Of a DNA stretch of 64,000 nucleotides, positions 11,154 to 22,135 are shown in pieces. Under the pieces are notes generated by a model. It saw only the letters and a list, made by a program, of their open reading frames with translations, did no database searches and was not told the origin of the DNA. The stretch lies in NCBI GenBank assembly GCA_022575985.1, contig JAKSXM010000007.1:32118501-32182500 (forward strand), in the 5' to 3' direction. The translations under genes were made by a program, and so were the position numbers. The stretch is from Anagrus nilaparvatae. Taxonomy: Eukaryota; Arthropoda; Insecta; Hymenoptera; Mymaridae. How positions within the stretch are numbered: the first letter of the stretch is position 1; the number at the start of each line of letters is the position of its first letter.

Positions 11154-11294
11154 ATAAGCGTTATTATTAAATGCATTACTTTTTTTGTTTTTATGTTTTT
11201 TAATTAATTTGTTTATAATTTCTATATTATAACCGTTATTTATCGAGATTTGTTTAATTATTGCTATTTCCGTATTAAAATCTTCTTTGTCCAT
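11154..11294 (-). pseudogene. PLE1 connector fragment upstream of the R1 insertion
   Basis: Reads MDKEDFNTEIAIIKQISINN GY..., then a lysine-rich stretch ending KKSNAFNNNAYNN, where the R1 element cuts in. In PLEs this region lies between the RT thumb and the GIY-YIG domain (NGY...I..L..K..). Removing the insertion and one duplication joins it to KYLGLKYTTKL on the other side. Confidence 0.7.
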
Positions 11295-11460
11295 TGGTAT
11301 AATATAATATCCAACAAAGTTAATTTTATATGTATACGTTTAAAAGGTCTGAGCCTCTCTTTTTAACATCTTTAAACAAAATTATTAATGAAATTTCCGA
11401 ACGAATAAATATTTTTAATCTTCTTGATGAAAGCAAGCGCTGAAAAAACGGTAACATTGA

Positions 11461-12246
11461 AGCAATGCTTTAGAATCGATTGATTTGATGACGCCGCTAT
11501 TAAAGTAATAGCACCTGTCATTGAATACGGCAGTCATTGTTTTGATATAAATTTTCGTCAAAATAAATGACTATATAAAATTGAATTAATAGAGAGCTTA
11601 TAATTAAATTTATAGTTTTTAATACTTTAATTTACTGTTTAAAAACCTTCAATCGATAGAAAATGATTTTAATTGAATAATATTATTAATAACAAAAAAA
11701 AGTACGTATTATGCATATGTCTAGGTATGCTATTCTTTCTCCATCCATCCTTCTGCGTATTTACCGGTAACCCAGACTTTGTCTTTTAATAATGGCGAGG
11801 CGCGCTTTTGTTTATATTGTTATTCATTATTACTATTATAAAGAAATAAAAATTCCTCAAAATCATGATTTTTTTTTTTGCGTAGGAAGTGAAGAAATGC
11901 GTTACGCATACTGTTCAGCATCCGAACTGACAGTTATTTGGGACTCGGCTTACCTTGCTTTTACCCATTAAAACTCCACTCCCTTCCTACCTTATGCGAG
12001 CCTATCCCGGGACCGTTTTCACATTACTTCAGGTAAACTATGATAGATTTAAAAATTATTTTTAAATAAGCATTCGCTATACATGCATAAATTACTCTGA
12101 ATATTAAAAAAAGGAGTGGGAAAACTATTATCTGTAACATATAGTTTAGAAAATCCTACTCCTATATATCGATCATAGACGCGAAGACTGCTGTATATCG
12201 ATGGTGAGCGTGAAAACTGCTGTATATCTGGCGCAAGTGGAAAAAA
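11461..12246. other. Intronic stretch with short GCTGTATATC repeats
   Basis: No gene. At 12180-12260 GCTGTATATC occurs three times at ~30-bp spacing, leading into the foldback arm at 12247. Confidence 0.45.
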
Positions 12247-12700
12247 GCTGTATATCAAGAAAAAATTTTTTTCACAATATTTTGTAGTAGTACTACTGCA
12301 TTAAAAATGATAAAATTTTTAAAATGTTGTATATATGAAACACGGGGAAGGGCGAAAAGAATTATTGAGTAGAATATAATAATATGAGATTTACTGATTT
12401 ATTTTACCTTTACTATCTACATATTTTGAATAATTATAAGTTTGTATGTTTTATTTACAATATTTTATTTACAAAATAATAGTCTTTTAAACAGAAATAA
12501 TAATTTTATAAAATATGAAGCCAAAACTTTTTTTTTAAAACAATTTAATGAGCTACTGGTGCGGCTCCACTACGTAAAAAAAATAGAATTAAAAAAAATC
12601 AAAAAAATATCTAAGTGGGAAATTCTGCTTTTTGAAATAATTTTTTTTTATAGATTTAAAAATCCAGTAAAAAATTTATCATTTATACGTTTTAATTAAA

Positions 12701-13035
12701 AAAAACCCCAATTTTCGTGATCAGAGACCTAAGAAACCCTGTTAGAACAAATCTTGGAGGGCTAGAGCCAAAGTAGCAAAAACACCTCTTTTCAAGGAAG
12801 TTTTGGCTAATTTAAGGGTTTAGACCTAATTTTTAATTGAAAAGACCCCCATTTTCGTGATCAGTGACCTAAAAAACCCTGTTAGACCAAATCATGGAGG
12901 GCTAGAGCGAAAGTAGCAAAAACATCCCTTATTGGGGCAGTTCTGGCTAATGACCTAATTTTTAATTGAAAAGACCCCAATTTTCGTGATAAGCGACCTA
13001 AAAAACTCTGTTAGACCAAATTTGGGACCAAATCT
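12701..13035. repeat. Tandem repeat, ~135-bp unit, 2.5 copies
   Basis: Units start near 12701, 12839 and 12967. Each holds CCCCAATTTTCGTGATCAG-like sequence followed by GACCTAA and CCCTGTTAGA. It lies in the loop of the foldback. A phrase with the same style (GATCAGCGACC) recurs in the hairpin element at 28.1-30.5 kb. Confidence 0.7.
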
Positions 13036-13269
13036 TTTTTGAAAAGAAAAATTCACAGGGAAAAAGTATACAGTATACTAATCAAGCAAATAAAAATAAA
13101 AATAAGATAACAAAGATAAAATCAGTAAATCTATTACATAGTATTATTTTATTAAATAATTCTCTTTTCCCCTCCCTATCTTTTAGATGTATAACATTTT
13201 TGAAATTTTATCAATTTAAATGCAGTGGTACCACTATAAAATATTGTTAAAAAATTTTTTTCTTGATAT

Positions 13270-13567
13270 TGTGTCGGGGTTTGGTCCAAAATCCCATCAG
13301 AAGGTTAAGAAATGATCACCACATTAATTTTATTTTAATATCATTTTTATTATCAATTAACGGTTCTGTATTTAACATACAGACCGGAGTTATGTGCTCC
13401 CGTAGGTAGCTTACAAAAGACTTACTTGACGGCTTCCTATCTTATTTTAGAATACATTATACAGATAAGAATATTCTAGTAACGCATTAATATCTATAGA
13501 TGTCCATAGAATCTAAATATTATTAGAAATAGTATATTAATAAGAAAGCGTAAAGAGCATCGTTACA
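13270..13567 (-). repeat. 3' LTR of the 11.8-kb element
   Basis: 298 bp, TGTGTCGGGG...GTTACA on the + strand. Differs from the right LTR at scattered positions (for example TCGGGG versus ACCGGG near the start). Confidence 0.85.
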
Positions 13568-14838
13568 CTCCTGGGCTTAAAGGGATTTTACTCCTGAAAA
13601 ATCGATATTTTAATGTATTATTTTGTTAGAAATTGGATAGTATGTGTGTATATTTGTATATGTGTCTTGTGTGATACGCAGCGCAACCTCAGCTAACCGG
13701 CGTTACAGTTCAGTTTGCTGCCGCATCCGCCATGCAGCATATTGGCGAGAAATATATTCAAATAAATATATTTTAAACCATAATAATTATATTGTTATTT
13801 ATTTGTTTAAAACCCTCATTTATGGCATCCCTTGTAAAATCAAGTTACAAAAAAAGGAATTAAAAACAAAAAAGGGACAAAGTGAACACGAAAAATTCTT
13901 TTAACTTTTGTGCGCGCCATGTGACAACAAGTTATAAAAAAAAAAAAAATACAAGACATTGTGCGCACCAAATGAATAATAATTTCATTTACTTTTATCA
14001 CCAAAAAAAAATTATAAAAAAATAAAGTGTTAAAATTGTGGACAACGGTAAACTCCAAAAATTTACAAAAAAACTGTTTTCAAGATCACGTGCATGCGGC
14101 AGCCATTTTCTGTGTTTTTTAAGTCAACCTTTTTGCCGGCTGCTAAATTTTATTTTGAAGGAGTTTTTTGGAGTTCAAACCAATTTTTTATAATTTCAAT
14201 AATTAACAATATTTAAAAATTGTTTTTCAAAAAAAGTTAAAAGTGGCGAGACTCATAAAAAAAAAAAAAAAACAAAATAAACAAATTTGTTTTTTATGTT
14301 TGTGTGTGCAAATTTAAAAATTATTCAAAAAATTTGTTTTTTAAAAATTATTTAACTTAAATTTTTCGTATCAAAAAACAAAAAAAATAAAATGGACACT
14401 TTCATCCCGGCTTTAATCTTAATCATATAAAGAGGGGGAAGAAGCAGAAGAATATTTTCAATATAATCTCAAGAAGAAGCAAAACCTCGTGATATTGAAA
14501 ATACTTCCTTTTTTCCTGTTCAACGAGAGGGAGCTTACTCCAATTTACCATCATTTATTATCATCGCGCCATATTTGATTCATCTCTTCTTCGAGAGGGG
14601 CAGGAGCTCCACAGCAGACAACAAATTTTAAAGTTAAGTAAGATTTGTGATGGTGAAATAAAGTTATAATTTTTAATAATATTTAAAATTCTCTTTTACA
14701 ATAAATTTCATTAAAATTAAAATTTTTATTGAGTGTAAATTCATTAATATTTTCTCACATTTATTATTATTTTTTGAATGCAATTTTTAAATTATACTTT
14801 ATGATAAACAAATACGCTTTATTTCACCATAAAATGTA
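13568..14838. other. Interior of the LTR element, no coding remnant
   Basis: AT-rich. It contains small GC-richer patches (13670-13750, 14390-14630), one short inverted pair around 14445/14510 (AATATTTTCAATAT-like), and no frame I recognise as gag, protease, RT or integrase. Confidence 0.5.
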
Positions 14839-14860
14839 CTAGATAATTGCTAACAATTAT
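14839..14860 (-). other. Helitron 3' terminal hairpin and CTAG
   Basis: Minus strand ATAATTG-TTAG-CAATTAT forms a 7-bp stem, immediately followed by CTAG (14839-14842) and then T. This hairpin-CTRR terminus stops rolling-circle replication in Helitrons. A second copy of the subterminal motif CGCACAGTCTATA precedes it. Confidence 0.75.
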
Positions 14861-15149
14861 AGACTGTGCGAAGCATAACAACCCACTAAATTTATTCCTA
14901 AATACAGACGATTTTTATTATTTGAAATATTATTAATTGCGTCTATTAGGTGAAGTAAATAATCAAACTCATTTTGTTATAAACAATAAATATTTAATAT
15001 ACAAAATATTGTATGTGTACATTTACAGTATTAGCGTGTTTATTTACAAAATAGTAATTAAAATTAAATGTATATTCAAAATAATAACTTTAATTAATTA
15101 ATTTTTGATTATATATGATTTGTTATTGAAAAATATTTTAATCAAAATT

Positions 15150-16662
15150 TTATTCTTTAATTGCTTTATTAATTTTGTTTAATGATTGCATGAAATCTTG
15201 TTTCACTTTAAAAGATGTTGAAAGTCGTATTGAGTCAAAACGATATTTGTTGTAACCTTTTATTAAAATTATATCATTAATTGATTTAACTCGACTCAAA
15301 CCGACGTATGTAATTCCCAATTGTCTTTCCGTGTCTTCTATGTGTAAGAAAATTTTATCTAACGTCTGCCCTTGAGACTTGTGGATGGTTAGAGCATATG
15401 ACAACATTACTGGAAATTGCGTGCGACTGCATAAAATATTATTATGTTTCCAAGTTCTTTCCACGGGAATAATTGGGAAATAATTTTAATACAAAAATGG
15501 TCCTTTGTAATTGTCAAATTCAACCATTAATACTTGAGGTAATTGTGGTGGTGATTCATTATCAGCATATATTATTTCCCGTATGTATCCTAAGCTTCCA
15601 TTTGTTAATCCACCTGCTATCCATAAATTTGTACGTAACATTATTCTACAGTCTTTTGACAAGTATAATATATTCTGTAATCCTGTTGCTTTTTCGTCCG
15701 GCAATATTGGGTGTGTTTATTGAAACTATGCGTGCAACTGGATGTCCCGTATTTTTCAAAAATGTTTCATTATGTGTTTTAACTTGTGCACACGTTGGAT
15801 ATAAATAAATTGCGTTTTTAAAATTGTTTAATTCTTCTTTGGGGATAACGGTTTCTCTTCGGTTATATAATAAGTTATAATTTTGTTGTGACAGTTCTGC
15901 ATTTGCTATTCCATCTAGCAATTGTGAGTAAGGGGTATGATTACCCTTTTGTCTGTGTGCGTTTTGGAGACAATAATACTTTTGGAATTGTTTAAAAATT
16001 ATTCTTCCTTGTGTATGTAAATTGTCTGTTAGTTTTTTATCACTAAATACTGCTGTGTCTCCAACCGGTGTCAATTGATTGTAATCTCCAAGTAAGTAAA
16101 TTATGATTCCGCCAAAAGGTTCGTCAATTTCATTAGCATGTATTTCTCAACATCGTGATTCTATCTGAAATAACGTTCTAAAACCGATCAAAGACATTTC
16201 ATCTATTATTAAAAATTTCAAATCTTTCAAATCCGTTTGAAATTTTTTTGCATTTTGATTTTCTAATTTGGAAAATAACTTGTAATTTAATGGTAATTGT
16301 AGCAAATAATGTAATGTTAGTCCATCTATGTTAACTGATGCCATACCTGTTGATGCCGCTACTTTAACCGAATCTTCTCCAAAAATTGATGTAATCCTCT
16401 TAACCATTTCTTTGATGATTGTGCTTTTACCAGAACCAGCTTTGCCTTGTATTATAACTCTTTTTATACTATTTGCTGTCACAGTACCGTTTTGTATACT
16501 GGTTATTTGAGTATCTAACAAGTATAATATTTTTTGTTGATCATCTGTAAACGATATTTTAGATTCTGTATTTTGTTTATATATTTTCTTTTCTTGTTGA
16601 GATTTGTAGGTATTCAGAAAAGAATGTATTTCTAATTCAGTTGGTTTGTTTTCAATAGGCAT
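15150..16662 (-). pseudogene. Helitron PIF1-like helicase domain
   Basis: Motifs appear in helicase order. Walker A is IIQGKAGSGKSTIIKEM (~16430), Walker B is LKFLIIDEMSLIGF (~16190) and motif III is LLGDYNQLTPVGD (~16070). Downstream are SYALTIHKSQGQTLDKIF (~15370) and the final YVGLSRVKS (~15290). SF1B helicases of this type unwind DNA during Helitron rolling-circle transposition. Damage: an in-frame TGA after QIESRC (~16146), a frameshift near 15700 between NTPNIA and PDEKATGLQN, and a stop near 15485 before the last block. The stop at 15150 fits the normal C-terminus. Without these lesions the domain would be about 500 residues. Confidence 0.9.
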
Positions 16663-16679
16663 ATTTCAGTTATAACATA

Positions 16680-17170
16680 AATCTATCGCCCTTTTTCCTA
16701 AACCTCTTTCTTAATTGTCATTTTGGAATCCTGATAGAAACTCAAATGCATTTTTTATGTTATCGTCATTTATTTCTTCTGGAATTTCATCATTCTCAGT
16801 GAATTCGTTTAAATCTATGTTTTCATTGTTATTTATATTTAATGTTTCGTAAATTTGCTTCCATTTATTTATATTTTCATATGATTGAAGAATATCATTA
16901 TAATCATTTTTAAATGGTATGTTTAAAATACATTGTTGTTTATAAAATTTTTCATCTTCAATTTCATTATTAGTTATTTTAAATTTCGGAAAAATTCTAA
17001 CAATGTTTTCTTTCCGTCGTTTTGTAAATTTGTTCTTGACAATTGTATAATTTTTAGCGAAATTTAATAACGTTAAGTTATTTAGTTCTTTTGGTCTGAT
17101 CTTATATTTTTCTATTGAATTACAAGTTTTTGTATCAATATTTTCATCATTTGATTCATTTGTCTGAAAT
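16680..17170 (-). pseudogene. Helitron linker between Rep and helicase
   Basis: A long readable frame begins TNESNDENIDTKTCNS, continues RRKENIVRIFPKFK and KFYKQQCILNIPFKNDYNDI, and ends in an acidic stretch and two stops shortly before the helicase frame. The FPKF...YKQQCILNIPFKN pattern matches the region N-terminal to the helicase in insect Helitrons (usually V-R-Y-F/Y...C-L/M-..-PWR). It retains no ATG and is broken from its neighbours. Confidence 0.65.
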
Positions 17171-17179
17171 CAAAAAATT

Positions 17180-18890
17180 ATTTATATATTGTTTAATAGT
17201 CTGTTGAAAAGTGCGTAAAATTGTTTCTCGATTTACGAATTATTTGGAATCGAAAATTCGTTCGCAAATCGTAAAAATAAAAAAAAATTCTAGTTGAATT
17301 GTATGTACATTATTGATATTATAAGTAAAATTAAATATTATGGTACTAATTGAATTTAAATTTATTAAAAAGAATACTTATGGATAAGTTTGTTATAAAA
17401 ATCCTTTGTATTGCATTAAAATAAAAATAAAAAATAATTAAATAAAAAATTAAGCCTAGAGTAAAAATATAAAGTCATATATGGGTAAATTTAAATGTAG
17501 TGAGTGCGATTTGTATGGTCATGTCTTCAAAACTGCCCCAAAGTGTTTTTTTCTAAAAGTACTACCAAAAATAAGTTACCAGCCCAATTTTTAGCCTCCC
17601 AGAGCGAAATCTCGATTTTTGGCAGCCATTTTAGTGTTTTTGACTGTTGTAAAAAATGTAAGAAAAATGAGTCATAATTTTTTTTATTATTGCTGTAAAA
17701 AACTCACATTAGTATGAAATATTTTTTCTTTTTAGGTCCGGATAGGAAATTTCCCTGGCTATCTGATTCTGGGGTCAAAAAATTTTTTTTAAGTAACGCA
17801 TACGCGAGGAATCGCTAAGATAGGCTATTTTTTCAAAAGTCGATTTCTTAAATGCCTATTAGTGAAAAATCTTTTAACCATGTTTAAAATTTTTCTTAAA
17901 CTTTATATTTTTTGGCAAAAAAAAAATTTCGATGGGACACTGCTTTTTGGTAGCTCTAGATAAAAAAACAGCAGCTTTTAAAAGATCCTTTTTACAAATT
18001 TCAAATTTCCCGTCAAGTCACGTGAGCAATTAAAAATCTGACCAAAAATTTTGATTCCGCGGAAAATTTTACACAAGGATATATCTTTTCATGTTTTTAA
18101 GAGCGTTTATGTTAAAGCAGCAAAATTTTAAATTGAAGGATTAAAATATATCATTTTTTAATGAATTTTTTTATTTTTAAATTATACAAATTATTCAAAA
18201 TTAATCAGAAAATTCTTTATTATTTTATTGTTTTTCGCTGTTTTAACATAAACGCTCTTGAAAACATGAAAAGATATATCCTTTAAATTTTTCATGCTAA
18301 TGTGAGTTTTTTACAGCAATTAAAAAAAAAATAATGGCTCATTTTTCTTATATTTTTTACGACAGTTAAAAATATTTTGGGGCAGTTGTGAAAACCCGGC
18401 TATACAAATCGCACTCACTATATTTAAATTTATCCATATAGAAAAGTAAAGATTTATAAGTTTAATTGATTTTAATAAATTTTCTTATTAAATTTAAACA
18501 AATAATATTAATTTAAAAAAATATTATTTTTCATTTCATTTCATACATACATTAGTTGAGATTAAGAATAAGTTGTATAGTATAAATAGCTTTGTCTTAT
18601 TGAAAATATTATTTAAAATAAATAATAAAGAAGAGATTATAAAAAAATTTTATGTTCTAAATTCAAGTTTTTAACTTTGAGGTTACATGAGTCGATGATT
18701 TGTAAATCGTTAAATTACTGTATATAAGTTATTTAAATTAATTAAAATGAATTTATTATGTCTAAATTTAAAATATAATTATAAGAGTTACAGTTCCATC
18801 AAATAAGTATTGTTTAATTACGTAGGTTCATTTTATTTTAAAGATGTTTAAATAATTAGTAAAATTGTTATTTATATTATTGGTAAGGAA
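17180..18890. other. Gap inside Helitron coding region
   Basis: No Helitron frame is readable. Much of the gap is the MITE at 17480-18438; the flanks are AT-rich. Confidence 0.5.
17480..18438. mobile_element. ~950-bp MITE with long inverted ends
   Basis: The left end ATGGGTAAATTTAAATGTAG continues GTGAGTGCGATTTGTAT. The right end is its reverse complement with few changes (CAAATCGCACTCACTATATT). Inner arms also match: CTGCCCCAAA/TTTGGGGCAG and ACTCACATTAGTATGA/TCATGCTAATGTGAG. TA dinucleotides flank both ends, which would fit a Tc1/mariner-type MITE, but this is not decisive. It disrupts the Helitron coding region. Confidence 0.65.
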
Positions 18891-19815
18891 TTATATATTC
18901 ACCTTTATTTGTATCCAATCGTCATCTTGAATTACTAAATTGGCGTTACTCCGTGAACCGTGATATAGAGGCCAACTCATTAACAAATGTACTACTTCTT
19001 GAGCACTGTAGTATCTTTCATGTAATGTAGAAATGAATAATTTTTGAATTCCTGATTTTGCTAATAGTGAATCTGACATGGATGCACAAATATCCTGTAA
19101 ACACTGTTGTAAATCATTTAAGATTTTTTCACTTTTGGATGCATATTTAGCAATATAATAATAAATAGATTCCTCTGATGCAATCGGCGAAAAATCAGTA
19201 TTTGCCCTCCAAATAGATGTTATGATTGGATTCTATCTTTGTATGAGTGGATCATTACGTTTAGGATGATATCGTAAATGTCCGTCTGAATCATCAATAA
19301 TGCTTTCTTTTCTTTCTTGTTGAGGGAAATTAAAACGGCATGTTAAAATTGTGCTTTTATATTTGTATCTCATTCAGTGTTTATCATGCATCGTATGACA
19401 TTGTAATCTATTTAATAAATAAATTAAATCATTTTCCAGATTATCTGTTGGAATGTCAGAAAAATTTTGACGTGCACGATGATTAATTCCTACATCATGT
19501 TAAGGATTTATTGCAAAACAAAAATCATCGAAGTAACTGCAAAGTTTTTCTCTTTCTTCTGGTGTTAGAATTTTATTATTAAATAATGGTGCGTTTGATA
19601 ACCATAAAATTCCATGAATATGTGGTGATCCTCTAAATTGCCATTCCCAGCGATACCAGAAGTCGGATACTTCAAATAATGGTTTTATTACATATTTCAT
19701 AAAATTATTAAATCTTTCTTTAAAAAAATAGCTGACAATTATTGGATTTTCTTGAATTAATTTTTTACGTTGTTGATCATCAATAGTATTTAGATCTGTA
19801 TCGGGACATAATTAA
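18891..19815 (-). pseudogene. Helitron Rep (HUH nuclease) domain remnant
   Basis: From about 19815 downward the minus strand reads TDLNTIDDQQRKKLIQENPI, then KPLFEVSDFWYRWEWQF and RGSPHIHGILWLSNAP. The HIHG is the histidine-hydrophobic-histidine (HUH) motif that cuts DNA through the Rep tyrosines. After a stop it continues to SMSDSLLAKSGIQKLF and HERYYSAQEVVHLLMSWPLY, the usual block after the catalytic YxxxY helix. The helix itself seems to be IYYYIAKYASKSEKILND (~19150), with several tyrosines at about the right place. At least three stops are present. N-terminal parts before 19815 are missing. Confidence 0.85.
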
Positions 19816-20026
19816 TTATTAATTATGGACACACTTAATTACAAACACCATAATAAAGCACGACGCTAGCGGTCTCTAATAGTAAACTTTCAGAATTATA
19901 TTCATAGTTTTTCGGTTCGTAATATTGAAAAATCGGAAAATTTTTTAGGTTAAAACACTGGATATTTTCCACCGAATATTTGTTTTTCTTGCTTTAAAAA
20001 ACACCTCTCTAAAGTTAAAAGTTCAT

Positions 20027-20634
20027 TATCAGTATCAGTAATTAACGATCTCTACGAACAAATAATAATCTTATATTTCAAAGATGCATAAGACATTTTC
20101 ATGCCATTAATTTTATTTAAAATTTTTTACAATTTTAAATAAATTAGAAAAATTTTTTAATTGATGTTAAATAATTTTTTAAGATAAATTAATAAATAAT
20201 TTAACTTAAAAAAGTGGTTTTGAATGAAAAATCAATTTTTCTCGAGCGGGATTTGACATAAATTTGGCACTAGATCTACAAAAGCTGCCTCTTGAATGAA
20301 AGAAATTGATCCTGATTGTCTCCCGGGATGTCCGCTCTCGATAGCTCAGTTGGTAGAGCGTTGGTCCGGCAAACCAAAGGTCGTGGGGTCGAATCCCGCT
20401 CGAGACAAATTGATGGACAATTTTTTTCATTCAAAACCACTTTTTTAAGTTAAATTATTTATTAATTTATTTTAAAAAATTATTTAACATCAATTAAAAA
20501 ATTTTTCTAATTTATTTAAAATTGTAAAAAATTTTAAATAAAATTAATGGCATGAAAATGTCTTATGCATCTTTGAAATATAAGATTATTTTTTGTTCAT
20601 AGAGATCGTTAATTACTGATACTGATATTGAAAA
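20027..20634. mobile_element. Palindromic element carrying a tRNA-like sequence
   Basis: The left arm 20027-20262 and right arm 20389-20634 are near-perfect reverse complements. They run from TCAGTAATTAACGATCTCTA inward to CTCGAGCGGGATT against AATCCCGCTCGAG. The inner end of the right arm is the 3' half of a tRNA-like gene; the left arm keeps a decayed mirror of that half. Confidence 0.75.
20335..20407 (+). tRNA. tRNA-like sequence (anticodon loop CCGGCAA), likely pseudogene or SINE head
   Basis: A cloverleaf can be drawn. The acceptor CTCTCGA pairs with TCGAGAC at 6 of 7 positions. The D arm is GCTC-AGTTGGTA-GAGC and the anticodon stem is TTGGT/ACCAA. The T arm is GTGGG/CCCGC with loop GTCGAAT. 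Internal promoter boxes TAGCTCAGTTGG and GGTCGAATCC are nearly canonical. Anticodon position reads GGC (Ala-type), but base 33 is C instead of U and the first acceptor pair mismatches. A functional gene is therefore unlikely. Confidence 0.55.
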
Positions 20635-21240
20635 ATATGACGAACGTTAAATTAAAAGTTAAAAAATAAGTTAAAAGTTAATTTTTGAAGTTTTTTGGTC
20701 CGCCATCTTGGGAAATCGGAAAATTTTTTAGGTTAAAAAACTGAATATTTTCCACCGTATATTCGTTTTTTTGCCCTAAAAAACCTCCTTGTAAAGTTAA
20801 CAGTTCTTTTTTTCATGTTTTTTGGTCCGCCATCTTGGAGAATCGGAAAATTTTTTAGGTTAAAAAACTGAATATTTTCCACCGAATATTCGTTTTTTTG
20901 TCCTAAAAAACCCTCTTGCAAAGTTAAAAGTTCATTTTTTCAAATTTATCGGGTCGCCATCTTGGAAAATCGGAAAATATATTTGTGTGGAAAATGAAAA
21001 ATTATACCTCCAGGGTACCCTCTTCTACCTGGAATTATTATTTTCATCTTAAAAGTCCTTATTTTATCATGTTTTATGTCCAAAATTCATTTTTTAAGTT
21101 TTTTGGTCCGCCATCTTGGAAAATCGGAAAATATATTTGTGCGGAAAATGAAAAATTATACCTCCAGGGTATCCGCTACAATCTGGAATGATTATTTTCA
21201 ACCTGAAAGTCCTTATTTTATCATGTTTTATGTCTTATAA

Positions 21241-22131
21241 TCGACATTTTGTGTTTTTAACGCTGTTATTCCCGTAAATTGATAATAATTTCGGTACTAT
21301 ATTTTCGATTTGGCTCAAAATCAATACAGTTCATGTTGGTCTTATATCTAACTTATATATAAACTTTGAACCTAATCGGAGATCACTGTGACCTTAATGA
21401 GTGCGCACAAGAGCGATATTTTGTCGCGGGTATAGACTGTGCTTCGCACAGTCTAATTATGTACAAATTTTGTTTTAATAGCTGAGGTTGACGATTTAAT
21501 ACTGGTCATTTGCTTATATTTTATACTTTTCTTTTTTTTAATAATACAACGCGACTTAAAAGTTAAACTTAACTTTTCTTTTTTTGATAATACTACTCAT
21601 TTTTGATTCAATCAAACCTTTTCGTTTTATGGATTTGGATGGTTTTTTAAACATTAAAATTTTTACTATTATATTTAAATACGTAAATTCAGTTTTGTGT
21701 TAACATGTTTTGACAATGTAATGATCGCAATATTTAAAAATAATTGTGTCTTTTGAATACTTTGATGTATTTTATATCTCATTTTAAATCATTTGTAAAA
21801 TTGTTATTAATTTATTTATTCATTTTCTCATTAATTGTAAAACAAATTTGATTAATTTTGCAATGTATATTTTATTAGTTTTAAAATTCTTTTGACTATT
21901 TCATTTAATTTTTCATAGTGAGTACTATTTATATCAAAATGAGCTCAAAAACTCATTTGGGTTTTTATTTTTTTTCCCATTATCATGAAACTAAAGTTTT
22001 CAAATAAAAATTTTTAGTTGTAAATAAAACACTCATTATATCAAATTTAAATTTTAAACGTTTAGGAGTCTTTCGTACTGTAAAATTAATTAAAAAATTA
22101 TATCGTTAAAATATTATGTATTGTATTTGTC
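21241..22131. other. Helitron 5' end region and AT-rich DNA
   Basis: Holds the presumed Helitron 5' terminus at 21434-21460. From there to the MITE at 22136 I see only AT-rich sequence of the LTR-element interior. Confidence 0.45.
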
Positions 22132-22135
22132 TTAA

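Larger units (their letters stand above)
9240..11460 (-). mobile_element. Penelope-like element (PLE1), 5'-truncated and split by an R1-type insertion
   Basis: The minus strand encodes the connector and GIY-YIG endonuclease typical of Penelope-like retroelements. A hammerhead-like ribozyme core lies in its 3' pseudo-LTR (9291-9321). The upstream coding piece (11154-11294) and downstream piece (9680-10156) are separated by the 969-bp insertion at 10171-11139. The reverse transcriptase is not visible, so the copy is 5'-truncated near 11300-11460. The outer limits are approximate. Confidence 0.7.
19905..21240. repeat. Tandem repeat with ~135-bp unit, split by a palindrome
   Basis: Units carry GTCCGCCATCTTGG, GAAAATCGGAAAATTTTTT and ATATTTTCCACCGAATATTC. 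Copies lie at about 19905-20026, 20670-20808, 20809-20945, 20946-21110 and 21086-21240; the last two have a different second half (CTCCAGGGTA). The palindrome 20027-20634 interrupts the first copy. The array lies in the noncoding 5' part of the Helitron. Confidence 0.7.
14839..21460 (-). mobile_element. Autonomous-type Helitron, decayed, with secondary insertions
   Basis: The minus strand carries, in order, a Rep (HUH) remnant, a middle domain and a PIF1-like helicase. It ends at the 3' terminus with a stem-loop and CTAG (14839-14860), followed by T, the classic Helitron end. The 5' end is less certain. At 21434-21460 the minus strand reads GACTGTGCGAAGCACAGTC followed by TATACCCGCGAC, so a TC start falls there. 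No target duplication is expected. A palindromic tRNA-bearing insert, a 0.95-kb MITE and tandem repeats lie within it. Confidence 0.8.

Noticed and set aside
13270..13567. Two independent solo LTRs as an alternative to one 11.8-kb element
   Set aside because: The outer flanks of the pair share ATAT and join to the exact sequence of the other foldback arm, while neither LTR alone has a matching duplication on both sides.
20206..20430. 74-codon minus-strand ORF
   Set aside because: It runs through the palindrome and antisense to the tRNA-like sequence.
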